The notes beneath the pieces are model-generated. The model searched no databases, was not told where the DNA came from, and was given only the letters and a program-made list of their open reading frames with translations. 37,864 bases of DNA from a virus, in IMG/VR virus record IMGVR_UViG_3300035126_000621, positions 1 to 37,864 of that record; one strand, given 5' to 3'. Shown in pieces: positions 6,697 to 12,435 of the stretch; the first letter of the stretch is position 1, and every line of letters begins with the position of its first letter. Position numbers and translations under genes: made by a program.

Positions 6697-6908
6697 TTTT
6701 TACCTCTCAGCGTTTCGATTGCGTTGATTGCCAGTTCGATTGGATCGGCAATGGGCCGCACGCGGGGTTGGTCGGCCAAGGCGGTAACAAAACCAAAGCC
6801 ACCGCACGATAAGCACGATTCGACGTGGTACTCGCCAGTTTCTTGATTCGTAACTGTAGTGAGGTCGCCAGTGCCGCCGCAGTGCTGGCACCGAAAGAGG
6901 TCGGCCAT
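6693..6908 (-). CDS. Small DnaJ-type zinc-finger protein
   Basis: 71 residues. It has CQHCGGTG (about residues 6-13) and CLSCGGFG (about 33-40), a CxxCxGxG pair as in the zinc-binding region of DnaJ. The ATG at 6908 is chosen because GGAG lies 6 nt upstream; a TTG at 6920 has no support. It is the first gene of the leftward operon, translated just before ERF and overlapping it by 4 bp. The protein could be a zinc-dependent adaptor; only the zinc motif is evident, and the function is unknown. Confidence 0.75.
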   Translation of the reverse strand: MADLFRCQHCGGTGDLTTVTNQETGEYHVESCLSCGGFGFVTALADQPRVRPIADPIELAINAIETLRGKK

Positions 6909-6962
6909 TGCTTGCTCCAATCAAGGCTCGACTAAAACGGAAACGCGGGAGTGTCAAAATAT

Positions 6963-7014
6963 AAATAAAAAAACCCCGGACGTTTGGCGCTTGATTGCCT
7001 CTGCATCCGGGGTT
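6963..7014 (-). terminator. Rho-independent terminator/attenuator before the leftward operon
   Basis: On the minus strand AACCCCGGA (7014-7006) pairs perfectly with TCCGGGGTT (6980-6972) across a 25-nt loop with an inner GGC/GCC pair, followed by a run of seven T then ATTTAT. It lies between the promoter at 7051-7079 and the first leftward gene at 6908. Confidence 0.8.
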
Positions 7015-7034
7015 ATATCTGTTTTTGCAACAAA

Positions 7035-7076
7035 ACGAGAATGAGTCTGGTTTATATCTAACCGATTCATTCTCGT
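7035..7076. promoter_or_regulatory. Nested inverted repeat, likely operator
   Basis: ACGAGAATGA (7035-7044) and TCATTCTCGT (7067-7076) are a perfect 10-bp inverted repeat, and inside it GGTT and AACC also pair. The repeat overlaps the -35 edge and flanks the -10 element of the leftward promoter, the usual place for a repressor site. No repressor gene is recognised in the window, so the binding protein may be a small gene of unknown type or a host protein. Confidence 0.7.
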
Positions 7077-7079
7077 CAA
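7051..7079 (-). promoter_or_regulatory. Leftward sigma70-type promoter
   Basis: On the minus strand TTGACG (7079-7074) is followed after exactly 17 nt by TATAAA (7056-7051). The predicted start near 7044 leaves a leader of about 135 nt before the first gene at 6908. A perfect inverted repeat overlies the promoter. A second -35-like TTGACA (6957-6952) downstream of the terminator has only a poor -10. Confidence 0.6.
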
Positions 7080-7551
7080 TTATTATCGCCAAGGATTTGG
7101 CCCTCAACTTGTAAAAAAGGGCCAGGGGATAACCGCCAAGGATAACTTGGTGGAGGGAATGGCAACCCGATTAAAAACGCCAGAATATATTTAACCGCGC
7201 CAAGGTAAAGGCTGATCGGGCATAAAGCCCCTTGGGCCGACTACTTGCCGCCTGTGAAGAACGGACGCTTAAAAACACAGGCAAGGGATAACACGGCAAA
7301 CCGGCGGTTAGGTGTATGGGGAAAGCGGCTGCGAGGGGCAGTGCGCGACCTGCGTTGAAAGGGTGATGTTGGAGGCCAGGAGATAACGGCGCCTGTCCGC
7401 ATCAGGGGATTTACAAAGGAAACAACGCGCGTTGTTTTGTTTTTTTTGTAAAGCCTCTGATCCAACCCGACAACGTAAAGGAACCCGATCCGCTTCCAGG
7501 GCCCAAATCCTGTAGGTAGGGAAATGCCGTTTCTTTTGTCCAAAGGTCAAA
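7080..7551 (+). other. Repeat-bearing intergenic stretch between divergent operons
   Basis: I find no convincing gene here. The rightward strand holds four copies of GATAAC (7128, 7141, 7287, 7382) and three of CGCCAAGG (7087, 7134, 7198). It has an imperfect inverted repeat CCGCCAAG/CTTGGTGG at 7133-7153. It ends in the nested palindrome at 7410-7452. It may encode a non-coding RNA, hold binding sites for an early regulator, or serve as a replication region. Short open frames exist but lack usable ribosome sites. Confidence 0.45.
7410..7452 (+). terminator. Nested palindrome, terminator-like on the plus strand
   Basis: AAACAACGCGCGTTGTTT (7420-7437) is a perfect 18-bp palindrome. A run of eight T (7440-7447) follows it, as in a rho-independent terminator for rightward transcription. 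Outside it, TTTACAAA (7410-7417) and TTTGTAAA (7445-7452) form a second inverted repeat. The hairpin would have a very small loop, so a DNA-level site is an alternative. Confidence 0.55.
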
Positions 7552-8079
7552 ATGCAATCCGTTATAGCTAATCAAACTCCAAGCGTCCGAACCGTTATAT
7601 TGAATCAGGCGGAAATGAAGTTGGCCCGGTACATAGCCGAGAGTCGGCAACGCACCAACAGGGCCAGCGAAACGGTTAATCAACTACGCGCCAATGCTGA
7701 TCCGGTGGAAAAGGAAATGCTAGGGGTTGCTGGCGAGTTGGCATTCTGTCGTCTGTTCAACTGCTACCCCGATTTAACAACCACGAATCGGTCGAAACAA
7801 TGCGGCGAGGATAGCGGGGACTGTTACGTTGCCGGCGTTGGTTGGGTTGATGTTAAGACGAAAAGCCAACCAGGGGATTTGTTGATTGTTACCCCAACCG
7901 CGCCCAGCGGCCATTGGTTCGCCGTCATGATCGGCACGCCGCCCACGTTTTATTTTGCCGGCGCCATTCCGCAGGTTCGCGCCCTTAACCAAAAATATCT
8001 CAAGCAAATTCGCACCGGCCTGCATTACATTATTCCGCCATCCGATTGGCTGCCCGACTTCAAACTGCCCAAGGTTTAG
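7552..8079 (+). CDS. PD-(D/E)XK nuclease-like protein
   Basis: 175 residues, first gene of the rightward operon. It has a plausible PD-(D/E)XK core: GVAGELAF with E62, a strand with D90 (SGDCYVAG), then D100-V-K102 in VDVKTK, and a further strand LLIVTPTAP. The layout resembles small phage nuclease-like proteins of unknown substrate. AAAGG stands 5 nt before the ATG. The stop codon lies inside the 27-bp repeat that begins the duplicated cassette. Nuclease activity is inferred from motif spacing and is less certain than for VRR-NUC. Confidence 0.7.
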   Translation: MQSVIANQTPSVRTVILNQAEMKLARYIAESRQRTNRASETVNQLRANADPVEKEMLGVAGELAFCRLFNCYPDLTTTNRSKQCGEDSGDCYVAGVGWVDVKTKSQPGDLLIVTPTAPSGHWFAVMIGTPPTFYFAGAIPQVRALNQKYLKQIRTGLHYIIPPSDWLPDFKLPKV

Positions 8080-8101
8080 ACAACTGTCTAAAAGTTCTAC
8101 A
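8075..8101 (+). repeat. Cassette-start repeat, copy 1
   Basis: This 27-bp block matches 8567-8593 at 24 of 27 positions. It begins with TTTAG, which supplies the stop of the upstream gene, and contains TTTAGAC-aact-GTCTAAA, a 7-bp inverted repeat with a 4-nt centre that may be an operator. Confidence 0.85.
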
Positions 8102-8135
8102 CAGTAGCAAACTGACACCTGTTGAAATCATTGGG

Positions 8136-8151
8136 AAATTCTCGAGAATTT
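8136..8151. promoter_or_regulatory. Perfect 16-bp palindrome
   Basis: AAATTCTCGAGAATTT reads the same on both strands and lies between the cassette-start repeat and the gene at 8199. Such a loop-free palindrome suits a dimeric regulator. It has no counterpart in the second cassette, which instead holds a CCCC/GGGG hairpin near 8616-8631. Confidence 0.5.
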
Positions 8152-8179
8152 TAGCGGCATGACGCGTGCAGCACCTCAT

Positions 8180-8202
8180 GGCATACGAGGTAACGAATAT
8201 GA
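8180..8202 (+). repeat. Translation-start repeat, copy 1
   Basis: These 23 bases are identical to 8659-8681. They contain GAGGT as ribosome site and the ATG of the following gene, so two unrelated small proteins have the same translation-start region. Confidence 0.9.
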
Positions 8203-8501
8203 AAACAGCTTGTTCAGGTTGCAGTCTTGGTTTTCTGTCTCATTGGTTGAAGGACGGCAAGTGTAACGCGTGCCGTGGAAATGCTGTTGTTGTCGAAATT
8301 GATCCACGCGGCCCAACCCGTAAAATTGAGGCCGTACATATTGATACTAACGGCGGTAACACCACGGTTGACTTGTCGTGCGGACATTCCGAGGAACGCG
8401 TGTCTCACTTTTCTTACCGCGTTGGAGAGTATGACCGATGCTATTCCTGTTTGAAGCAGCACCAAAACGCGGTTTCGGAATCAACCAAACAGGGCGGTTG
8501 A
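8199..8501 (+). CDS. Small zinc-finger-like protein (cassette 1)
   Basis: The start at 8199 is set by GAGGTAACGAAT before the ATG. The 100-residue protein has CSGC (residues 4-7) and CNAC (about 24-27), a likely zinc ribbon, and later CGH and CYSC motifs that could form a second site. No family is recognised. It is the first gene of cassette 1, following the 27-bp repeat. The homologous slot in cassette 2 holds a different protein, also with a CxxC pair. Confidence 0.65.
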   Translation: MKTACSGCSLGFLSHWLKDGKCNACRGNAVVVEIDPRGPTRKIEAVHIDTNGGNTTVDLSCGHSEERVSHFSYRVGEYDRCYSCLKQHQNAVSESTKQGG

Positions 8502-8502
8502 T

Positions 8503-8571
8503 ATGACCCAAAAACAATTTGGTTCCGTTACGGTTGGGAATTCCTCCATTCAGAAAGTGTCTAACTTTTAG
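8503..8571 (+). pseudogene. Truncated copy of the 8931 gene
   Basis: This 22-residue frame begins MTQKQFGSVTVG, closely matching the MTQKQIGSVTVG start of the full gene at 8931, including the bases before the ATG. After residue 12 the match ends and a stop follows at the 27-bp repeat. It looks like a relic created when the cassette was duplicated or recombined. It could still be a small expressed peptide. Confidence 0.65.
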
Positions 8572-8593
8572 GCAACTGTCTGAAACTTCTACA
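8567..8593 (+). repeat. Cassette-start repeat, copy 2
   Basis: Second copy of the 8075-8101 block, 24 of 27 bases the same. As in copy 1, its TTTAG supplies the stop codon of the upstream frame. Confidence 0.85.
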
Positions 8594-8658
8594 GCGTTTC
8601 GCCGTGGTTGCCCCTTTTAACGGGGTTTCAACGTGGCACAACGGATGCACTATGTCAG

Positions 8659-8681
8659 GGCATACGAGGTAACGAATATGA
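8659..8681 (+). repeat. Translation-start repeat, copy 2
   Basis: Identical over 23 bases to 8180-8202, covering the ribosome site and ATG of the gene at 8678. Confidence 0.9.
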
Positions 8682-8920
8682 CGAAAGCACAAAAGGCCGC
8701 CGAAACCAGAAAACAAAACGCAGCATTCAAGGCGCGGATGGCCTTGATTCATTCCCAAGTTGCCGCCGTGGTCGCATCGGGCAAGTGTCCTGATTGTGGT
8801 TCGGCATTGCGCCGCAACCTGTCGCTGGCCGGTTGGTATCAGTGCGAACAATACGGCGCCGAAACTCACCGCGCTAGGGCCTCTGATCCTACCTGCAACT
8901 GGCAGGGATTCACGGAATAA
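8678..8920 (+). CDS. Small zinc-ribbon-like protein (cassette 2)
   Basis: The 80-residue protein starts at the ATG in the repeated start block. After a basic helix (MTKAQKAAETRKQNAAFKARM) it has CPDC (about residues 37-40), a WYQC strand and a later DPTCNW, so one zinc could be held by four cysteines. The pattern recalls short ribbon proteins that bind nucleic acid. It is not evidently related to the cassette-1 protein beyond the shared upstream region. Confidence 0.6.
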   Translation: MTKAQKAAETRKQNAAFKARMALIHSQVAAVVASGKCPDCGSALRRNLSLAGWYQCEQYGAETHRARASDPTCNWQGFTE

Positions 8921-8930
8921 GGCGGCCGAT

Positions 8931-9185
8931 ATGACACAAAAACAAATTGGATCGGTAACGGTCGGCGTTTGCGAAACGGCAATGGTTACGGAAGTCCTTG
9001 CCAATGGTTCGGCCATCATTACAAGCGAAACTGGCCGAGTGTTAAACTTACAGCCCATCTCATTGACTGCGCCGGACTGGCAGGTTGGCCAGGTTGGAAA
9101 AATTACCTTTTACAGCACCGGCACGCGCGGTTGGTATGATTGGGAATTTATCGCAAATCTTGGCGCGGCGTTACCTCGTAAATAA
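8931..9185 (+). CDS. Small beta-rich protein (cassette 2, full-length copy)
   Basis: 84 residues (MTQKQIGSVTVG...), mostly beta strands (TAMVTEVLANGSAIITSE, QVGQVGKITFYSTGTRGWYDWEFI), as in a small OB- or SH3-like barrel. The truncated copy at 8503 shares its first 12 residues. It is unrecognised as a family. The start at 8931 is confirmed by the matched sequence in both copies; a longer frame from 8760 would overlap the gene before it completely. Confidence 0.65.
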   Translation: MTQKQIGSVTVGVCETAMVTEVLANGSAIITSETGRVLNLQPISLTAPDWQVGQVGKITFYSTGTRGWYDWEFIANLGAALPRK

Positions 9186-9207
9186 CACTCGTGCCCAGGA
9201 CGGCCTT

Positions 9208-9486
9208 ATGCGGGAAACTGCTTGGGGCCGTTTCCTTTTCGTTGCCATGCAGCATTCTTTCGCTTATTTGCAACCAATGAAATTCCTTCACGACAATAAC
9301 ACCGGCGTTGATTTGACGCCAAGGCAATGGGCTAAACGGGCCGTGGGCCGCATCGCGCGGCGCCACTGCGTTGAGCTACAAGCGGAAATCGAGCAACTTT
9401 CAGAGGAGGACCGGCAGTTAGTCGCGGATGAGTTTAGCCGCATGGTTAAACTCTTAGAGACTAGACGCGGGTTTATTCTAGCCTAA
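9208..9486 (+). CDS. Hypothetical helical protein
   Basis: A start at 9208 has AGGA 7 nt upstream; the frame is open further back to 9085 but that part overlaps the previous gene. The 92-residue product is helical and basic (WAKRAVGRIARRHCVELQAEIEQLSEEDRQLVADEFSRMVKLLETRR). Its stop overlaps the ATG of the methyltransferase-like gene (TAATG), so the two are coupled. It could be a partner of that protein. No family is recognised. Confidence 0.6.
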   Translation: MRETAWGRFLFVAMQHSFAYLQPMKFLHDNNTGVDLTPRQWAKRAVGRIARRHCVELQAEIEQLSEEDRQLVADEFSRMVKLLETRRGFILA

Positions 9487-10088
9487 TGCGTGTTTTGGTT
9501 GCCTGTGAATACAGCGGTACAGTGCGCGATGCGTTTGCGGCGCTAGGCCATGACGCATGGTCATGTGATTTGCTGCCGACCGATGCGCCAGGTAATCATT
9601 TCCAGGGCAACGTCCTTGAAGTCCTCAACAACGGTTGGGATTTGATGATTGCCCATCCGCCTTGCACGCATCTCGCCGTTTCCGGCGCTAGGTATTTTGC
9701 CCAAAAAAAGGTGCAACAGGCCGAGGCTTTGGAATTTGTCGCCGTTCTACTCAACGCGCCCATTCCCAAGATTGCGCTAGAAAACCCCGTTTCCATCATC
9801 TCGTCCAAAATCCGGCGGCCCGATCAAATCATTCAACCGTGGCAGTTTGGCCATCCCGAATCAAAAGCAACTTGTCTCTGGTTGAAGGGCCTTCCACTAC
9901 TGGAACCAACCAAGATTTTACCCAAGCCGGCCAGCGGCCGATGGGAGAATCAAACGCCAAGCGGTCAAAACAAACTTGGCCCTTCTGCTGATCGGTGGAA
10001 AATTAGAAGCAAAACCTATAGCGGCATTGCGGCCGCGATGGCCGCGCAATGGGGTAACACCGCCCAACTCGATTTGTTTAGCCAATAA
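9486..10088 (+). CDS. Short DNA cytosine-methyltransferase-like protein
   Basis: 200 residues. The start MRVLVACEYSGTVRDAFAALGHDAWSCD gives a Rossmann-type SAM-binding loop with acidic ends, then HPPCTHLAVSG at 57-66, whose PPC fits the catalytic motif IV of C5-cytosine methyltransferases. ENP at 99-101 resembles the ENV motif. The length is about half of typical C5 enzymes, and I see no target-recognition region. Related short proteins are common in phage genomes as putative DNA methylases. Possible role: marking phage DNA to escape host restriction. Activity on DNA is not proved. It ends 11 bp inside the convergent gene at 10078. Confidence 0.7.
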   Translation: MRVLVACEYSGTVRDAFAALGHDAWSCDLLPTDAPGNHFQGNVLEVLNNGWDLMIAHPPCTHLAVSGARYFAQKKVQQAEALEFVAVLLNAPIPKIALENPVSIISSKIRRPDQIIQPWQFGHPESKATCLWLKGLPLLEPTKILPKPASGRWENQTPSGQNKLGPSADRWKIRSKTYSGIAAAMAAQWGNTAQLDLFSQ

Positions 10089-10362
10089 ACCCGTTGAGTT
10101 TCAGCACGCGGAAAATACCCTCTTCTAGGGTGTAAACGATTCGGTGCGGTATCGGTGTTTGATACTCCGCTTCAAGCGCATGGATCATTTCATGGATAAA
10201 GGTTTTGATAACCTCGCTTTCCGCCTGATTCAGCTTCAAGAAAATCGTTCGCGTGCCAGGATCGCATAACCCCAAACACTCCGCGTCGTCGGCAATCGTT
10301 TCCTGCCAAACGATGTTGTAAAACACCTTGGATTTGATGCGCACGCGGCTAGGGATTTTCAT
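10078..10362 (-). CDS. Small zinc metalloprotease-like protein (HExxH)
   Basis: 94 residues with HEMIH (about residues 57-61) in a helix (VIKTFIHEMIHALEAEY), the zinc-binding HExxH signature also found in SprT- and ImmA-type proteins. It is short and lacks other recognisable domains. The ATG overlaps the stop of the metallophosphoesterase (ATGA). It is the last gene of the late operon, so it may be a small accessory of lysis or host takeover, but no substrate can be named. Confidence 0.7.
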   Translation of the reverse strand: MKIPSRVRIKSKVFYNIVWQETIADDAECLGLCDPGTRTIFLKLNQAESEVIKTFIHEMIHALEAEYQTPIPHRIVYTLEEGIFRVLKLNGFIG

Positions 10363-11303
10363 AAGCTAATGAACCTTGGCCCGTATTGGTCAATAACGCC
10401 AAGTCCTAACGTCCAATCGTGCTGTTTTACTGGCGAATAGGACAGGGGTTTGGCGCGCTCATCTCCCAAGTACCCGCAGTTCAATTCCCACAAAATTTGG
10501 CCCTTAACGGTTTGGTAAAAGAATACCCCGCCCTTATGTGTGTGTCCGCAAACCACGTTGCGTTGATACCGCTGCGCGTGCTGGCCCAAGCGTAGGTAGT
10601 GCCCATGCGTGAACGAAACCCCATCAATTTCCAGCCAGGCGCGCGGGTCGTGAATCGTAGACACGCCGGGAAATTCAAACCATTTCCGCAACTCGATAAA
10701 AACTTCCGCTTCCGGCGCCAGTTCCGCCACCTTTTTTAGAGGTCGTATGTCGTGGTTTCCGAGCAACTGCCAGCATTTCGCGCGCGGTAAAATGTTTTGA
10801 AGTTTCTTCCAAAAGTCCTCAGCCATGCGGCGGCCCAGGGTGATTTCCTCATCTGGCCGGATAACCAAATGGCTGCGCGGAAACTTTGCCCAACTATACA
10901 TATCAAACAGGTCGCCCACTTGAACTATGTCGGTAATGTCGGGATTGCATTCCGCGAACTGTAGGACGGCGGACAAGGCTCCCAGGTTGGCAAACGGAAA
11001 ATGCAAATCCCCAAGCGCCAAGATTTTCCGGCCGCTCGTTCCGCCCACCGGCCGTTTGATGGCGCTATCAAATTCAATTTTTGTCAGGTCGGCAACAAAG
11101 GCCGCGTCAGTGTCTTTTTTATCGGCATAGGTTTTTAGGCCGGCCGCCATTACCAATGGCGTGTATCCTCCAAACTCGGCCCGGTATGCTTTTTCGCCTA
11201 ATTTGGAATGTTGCCGAAACTCATCACGGTTTGGAGTGTGTCCTAGTTCGGACGCTATTCGGCGGACTTCCGCGATCAGGTCGGCCTGAAGTTTTTTTGA
11301 CAC
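10359..11303 (-). CDS. Calcineurin-like metallophosphoesterase
   Basis: 314 residues. The metal-binding motifs appear in the right order: GDLH at 98-101, GDLFD at 130-134, GNHD at 182-185, HGH at 233-235 and GHTH at 253-256. Before the domain is a short N-terminal region (RIASELGHTPNRDEFRQHSKLGEKAY), which resembles the small helical repeats found in homing endonuclease tails. Family members hydrolyse phosphoesters, from protein phosphate to nucleic acids. A phage role could be DNA or RNA end-processing or nucleotide cleanup. A GTG start at 11303 without a clear ribosome site is used. Confidence 0.88.
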   Translation of the reverse strand: MSKKLQADLIAEVRRIASELGHTPNRDEFRQHSKLGEKAYRAEFGGYTPLVMAAGLKTYADKKDTDAAFVADLTKIEFDSAIKRPVGGTSGRKILALGDLHFPFANLGALSAVLQFAECNPDITDIVQVGDLFDMYSWAKFPRSHLVIRPDEEITLGRRMAEDFWKKLQNILPRAKCWQLLGNHDIRPLKKVAELAPEAEVFIELRKWFEFPGVSTIHDPRAWLEIDGVSFTHGHYLRLGQHAQRYQRNVVCGHTHKGGVFFYQTVKGQILWELNCGYLGDERAKPLSYSPVKQHDWTLGLGVIDQYGPRFISL

Positions 11304-11347
11304 GCCATAAAATCGTGACGGGTTTTTAGATTATTGCAAATCGTGAT

Positions 11348-11554
11348 TCATGATTCCGAATCAGGATCAAAAAGGTCGGGCGCCTTATCGGCGGCGCGTT
11401 GAATGTCGAGGTCGGTTGGAAAGTGTTTTAAAATGGCGCGTGCTTGGCGGCGCATTTCAAGCGGCACGCGTGGCGTTTCTTTTGGCCACAACAAGGATTG
11501 CAGGAATTTACGCGCCCATGCGACGGCGCGGCGTCGTTCATCTGGAAGCGTCAT
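11348..11554 (-). CDS. BPSL0761-like small protein
   Basis: 68 residues with an N-terminus MTLPDERRRAVAWARKFL, then TPRVPLEMRRQARAILKHFP and a DLDIQ segment. This matches the small family called BPSL0761 in Burkholderia-type genomes, whose function is unknown. It often lies near lysis or tail-end genes of prophages and phages. It overlaps the membrane-protein gene upstream by 17 bp. Confidence 0.6.
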   Translation of the reverse strand: MTLPDERRRAVAWARKFLQSLLWPKETPRVPLEMRRQARAILKHFPTDLDIQRAADKAPDLFDPDSES

Positions 11555-11717
11555 TTTTGCGGATAAGGTATTTTAGCATTTCCTCGATTTGCTCAAGTCG
11601 GTGGTCAATGTGCTGGTAATTGTCGCGCGCGGATTCTTTGGTTTGAAATGTCGAGTAGGACCAAACAGCAACCCCGGCCACAAACCCAACGGCGGTTGTA
11701 ATCAGTTCGGCAATCAT
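11538..11717 (-). CDS. Small membrane protein with coiled coil, spanin/holin-like
   Basis: 59 residues. One transmembrane span near the N-terminus (ELITTAVGFVAGVAVWSYS) is followed by a charged coiled coil (YQHIDHRLEQIEEMLKYLIRK). The single N-terminal span with an external helix is the layout of inner-membrane spanins. The ATG overlaps the stop of the lipoprotein gene (ATGA). A holin is a possible alternative. The lysis role is inferred from position beside the lipoprotein and the lytic enzyme. Confidence 0.55.
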   Translation of the reverse strand: MIAELITTAVGFVAGVAVWSYSTFQTKESARDNYQHIDHRLEQIEEMLKYLIRKNDASR

Positions 11718-11980
11718 GGCCGGCGCTCCAGGCAGGACCGGACGAAATTTACCGTGGTGTCAAAATCTTCTTTGCTCATGCACCGAAAGCCCTCTGCGTC
11801 ACGGAATGGGATTAGTTCATTGTCCTGCCGGCGGATCAGGCCACCGTCATCATTGGACAGGTAATAAACCTTCACCGACAGGCCGCCAGTGCGACAACCG
11901 GACGCCATAAGGGCTAGGGCGCCAGCGACAAGCAAAAATGCAATGGTGAACCGGCTAGCGGCCTTTAAGCAAATCCTCAT
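11714..11980 (-). CDS. Small lipoprotein, possible outer-membrane spanin
   Basis: The ATG at 11980 gives 88 residues with a classical secretion signal: positive N-terminus (MRICLKAASR), hydrophobic core (FTIAFLLVAGALALM), and lipobox-like ASGC at 26-29. The mature part is short (about 60 residues) with two further cysteines. In a Gram-negative phage, a lipoprotein between a membrane protein and a lytic enzyme is a usual o-spanin candidate. Longer frames to 12094 lack any ribosome site and would lose the signal. The gene overlaps the upstream membrane-protein gene. Confidence 0.6.
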   Translation of the reverse strand: MRICLKAASRFTIAFLLVAGALALMASGCRTGGLSVKVYYLSNDDGGLIRRQDNELIPFRDAEGFRCMSKEDFDTTVNFVRSCLERRP

Positions 11981-12164
11981 AACTTGAAGTGTCACCCTTG
12001 GTTGCATCGGCCTTAGTTGACGCGGCGCGTATGGCGGATAGCAGGTCGGCCTGCTTCTCGGCTGGCGTGGCTTGAAGTGTCCGCAGGAATTCAATCACAA
12101 GCGGCAAGGACTTGAGCGCCACCGTCAATAAACCGACGATTTCAAGCAAACCGGCAACCGCCAT
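11955..12164 (-). CDS. Small membrane protein of the lysis cluster, possible holin
   Basis: 69 residues: a hydrophobic N-terminal half (MAVAGLLEIVGLLTVALKSLPLVIEFL) and a polar C-terminal half with many K, D, S. One or two spans could be formed. It lies between the 53-residue membrane protein and the lipoprotein. This is the usual place for a holin or a related membrane lysis protein, but the sequence does not prove it. Confidence 0.55.
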   Translation of the reverse strand: MAVAGLLEIVGLLTVALKSLPLVIEFLRTLQATPAEKQADLLSAIRAASTKADATKGDTSSYEDLLKGR

Positions 12165-12167
12165 GCG

Positions 12168-12329
12168 TTACTTTCTGGAAATTTTGCGGATAAGGTCCAC
12201 AACCTTTTGCAAGGTCTTTTCCGGTTGCTCGCCAGGGATGAGCACAAAGAGTGCAATCAAGGCCGCCGAAATGGCGCCAATTGCTTCAATGATTTGCAAC
12301 CAAGGCAAGGAAATAATCGTTTGCAGCAT
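12168..12329 (-). CDS. 53-residue single-span membrane protein, possible holin
   Basis: A strong site GGAGGG precedes the ATG at 12329. The product has a short N-terminus and a hydrophobic span (IIEAIGAISAALIALFVLI), then a charged amphipathic tail (EKTLQKVVDLIRKISRK). This layout fits a small holin or antiholin. It is the first of four small membrane/lipoprotein genes after the lytic enzyme. A stable stem-loop lies 9 nt upstream of the ribosome site, which may limit its expression. Confidence 0.6.
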   Translation of the reverse strand: MLQTIISLPWLQIIEAIGAISAALIALFVLIPGEQPEKTLQKVVDLIRKISRK

Positions 12330-12345
12330 ATACCCTCCAAATGAT

Positions 12346-12379
12346 GACCGGGCCGCCCTTCCTTGGGCTGCGCCCGGTC
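12346..12379 (-). promoter_or_regulatory. Stable stem-loop before the lysis cluster
   Basis: GACCGGGC (12346-12353) pairs perfectly with GCCCGGTC (12372-12379), with a further GCCC/GGGC pair inside. No T-run follows on the minus strand, so it is not a terminator. It stands just before the GGAGGG site of the 53-residue membrane protein and may set translation or mRNA stability. Confidence 0.6.
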
Positions 12380-12435
12380 GTGGTCGTGGGCGGAATGTGA
12401 ACCCAAAAAAAAGGTATAGGCGCGACGGCGATAAA

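Noticed and set aside
6929-6957. A second leftward promoter with a perfect TTGACA after the terminator.
   Set aside because: The -10 at the right distance (TAGTCG) is poor; possible only with an activator.
7159-7194. An 11-residue plus-strand frame after GGAGGG.
   Set aside because: The ribosome site is only 1-2 nt from the ATG, too close to work normally.
7241-7683. Minus-strand frames in the divergent intergenic stretch.
   Set aside because: Low-quality, Arg/Pro/Ser-rich products, partly antisense to the gene at 7552, no usable ribosome site.
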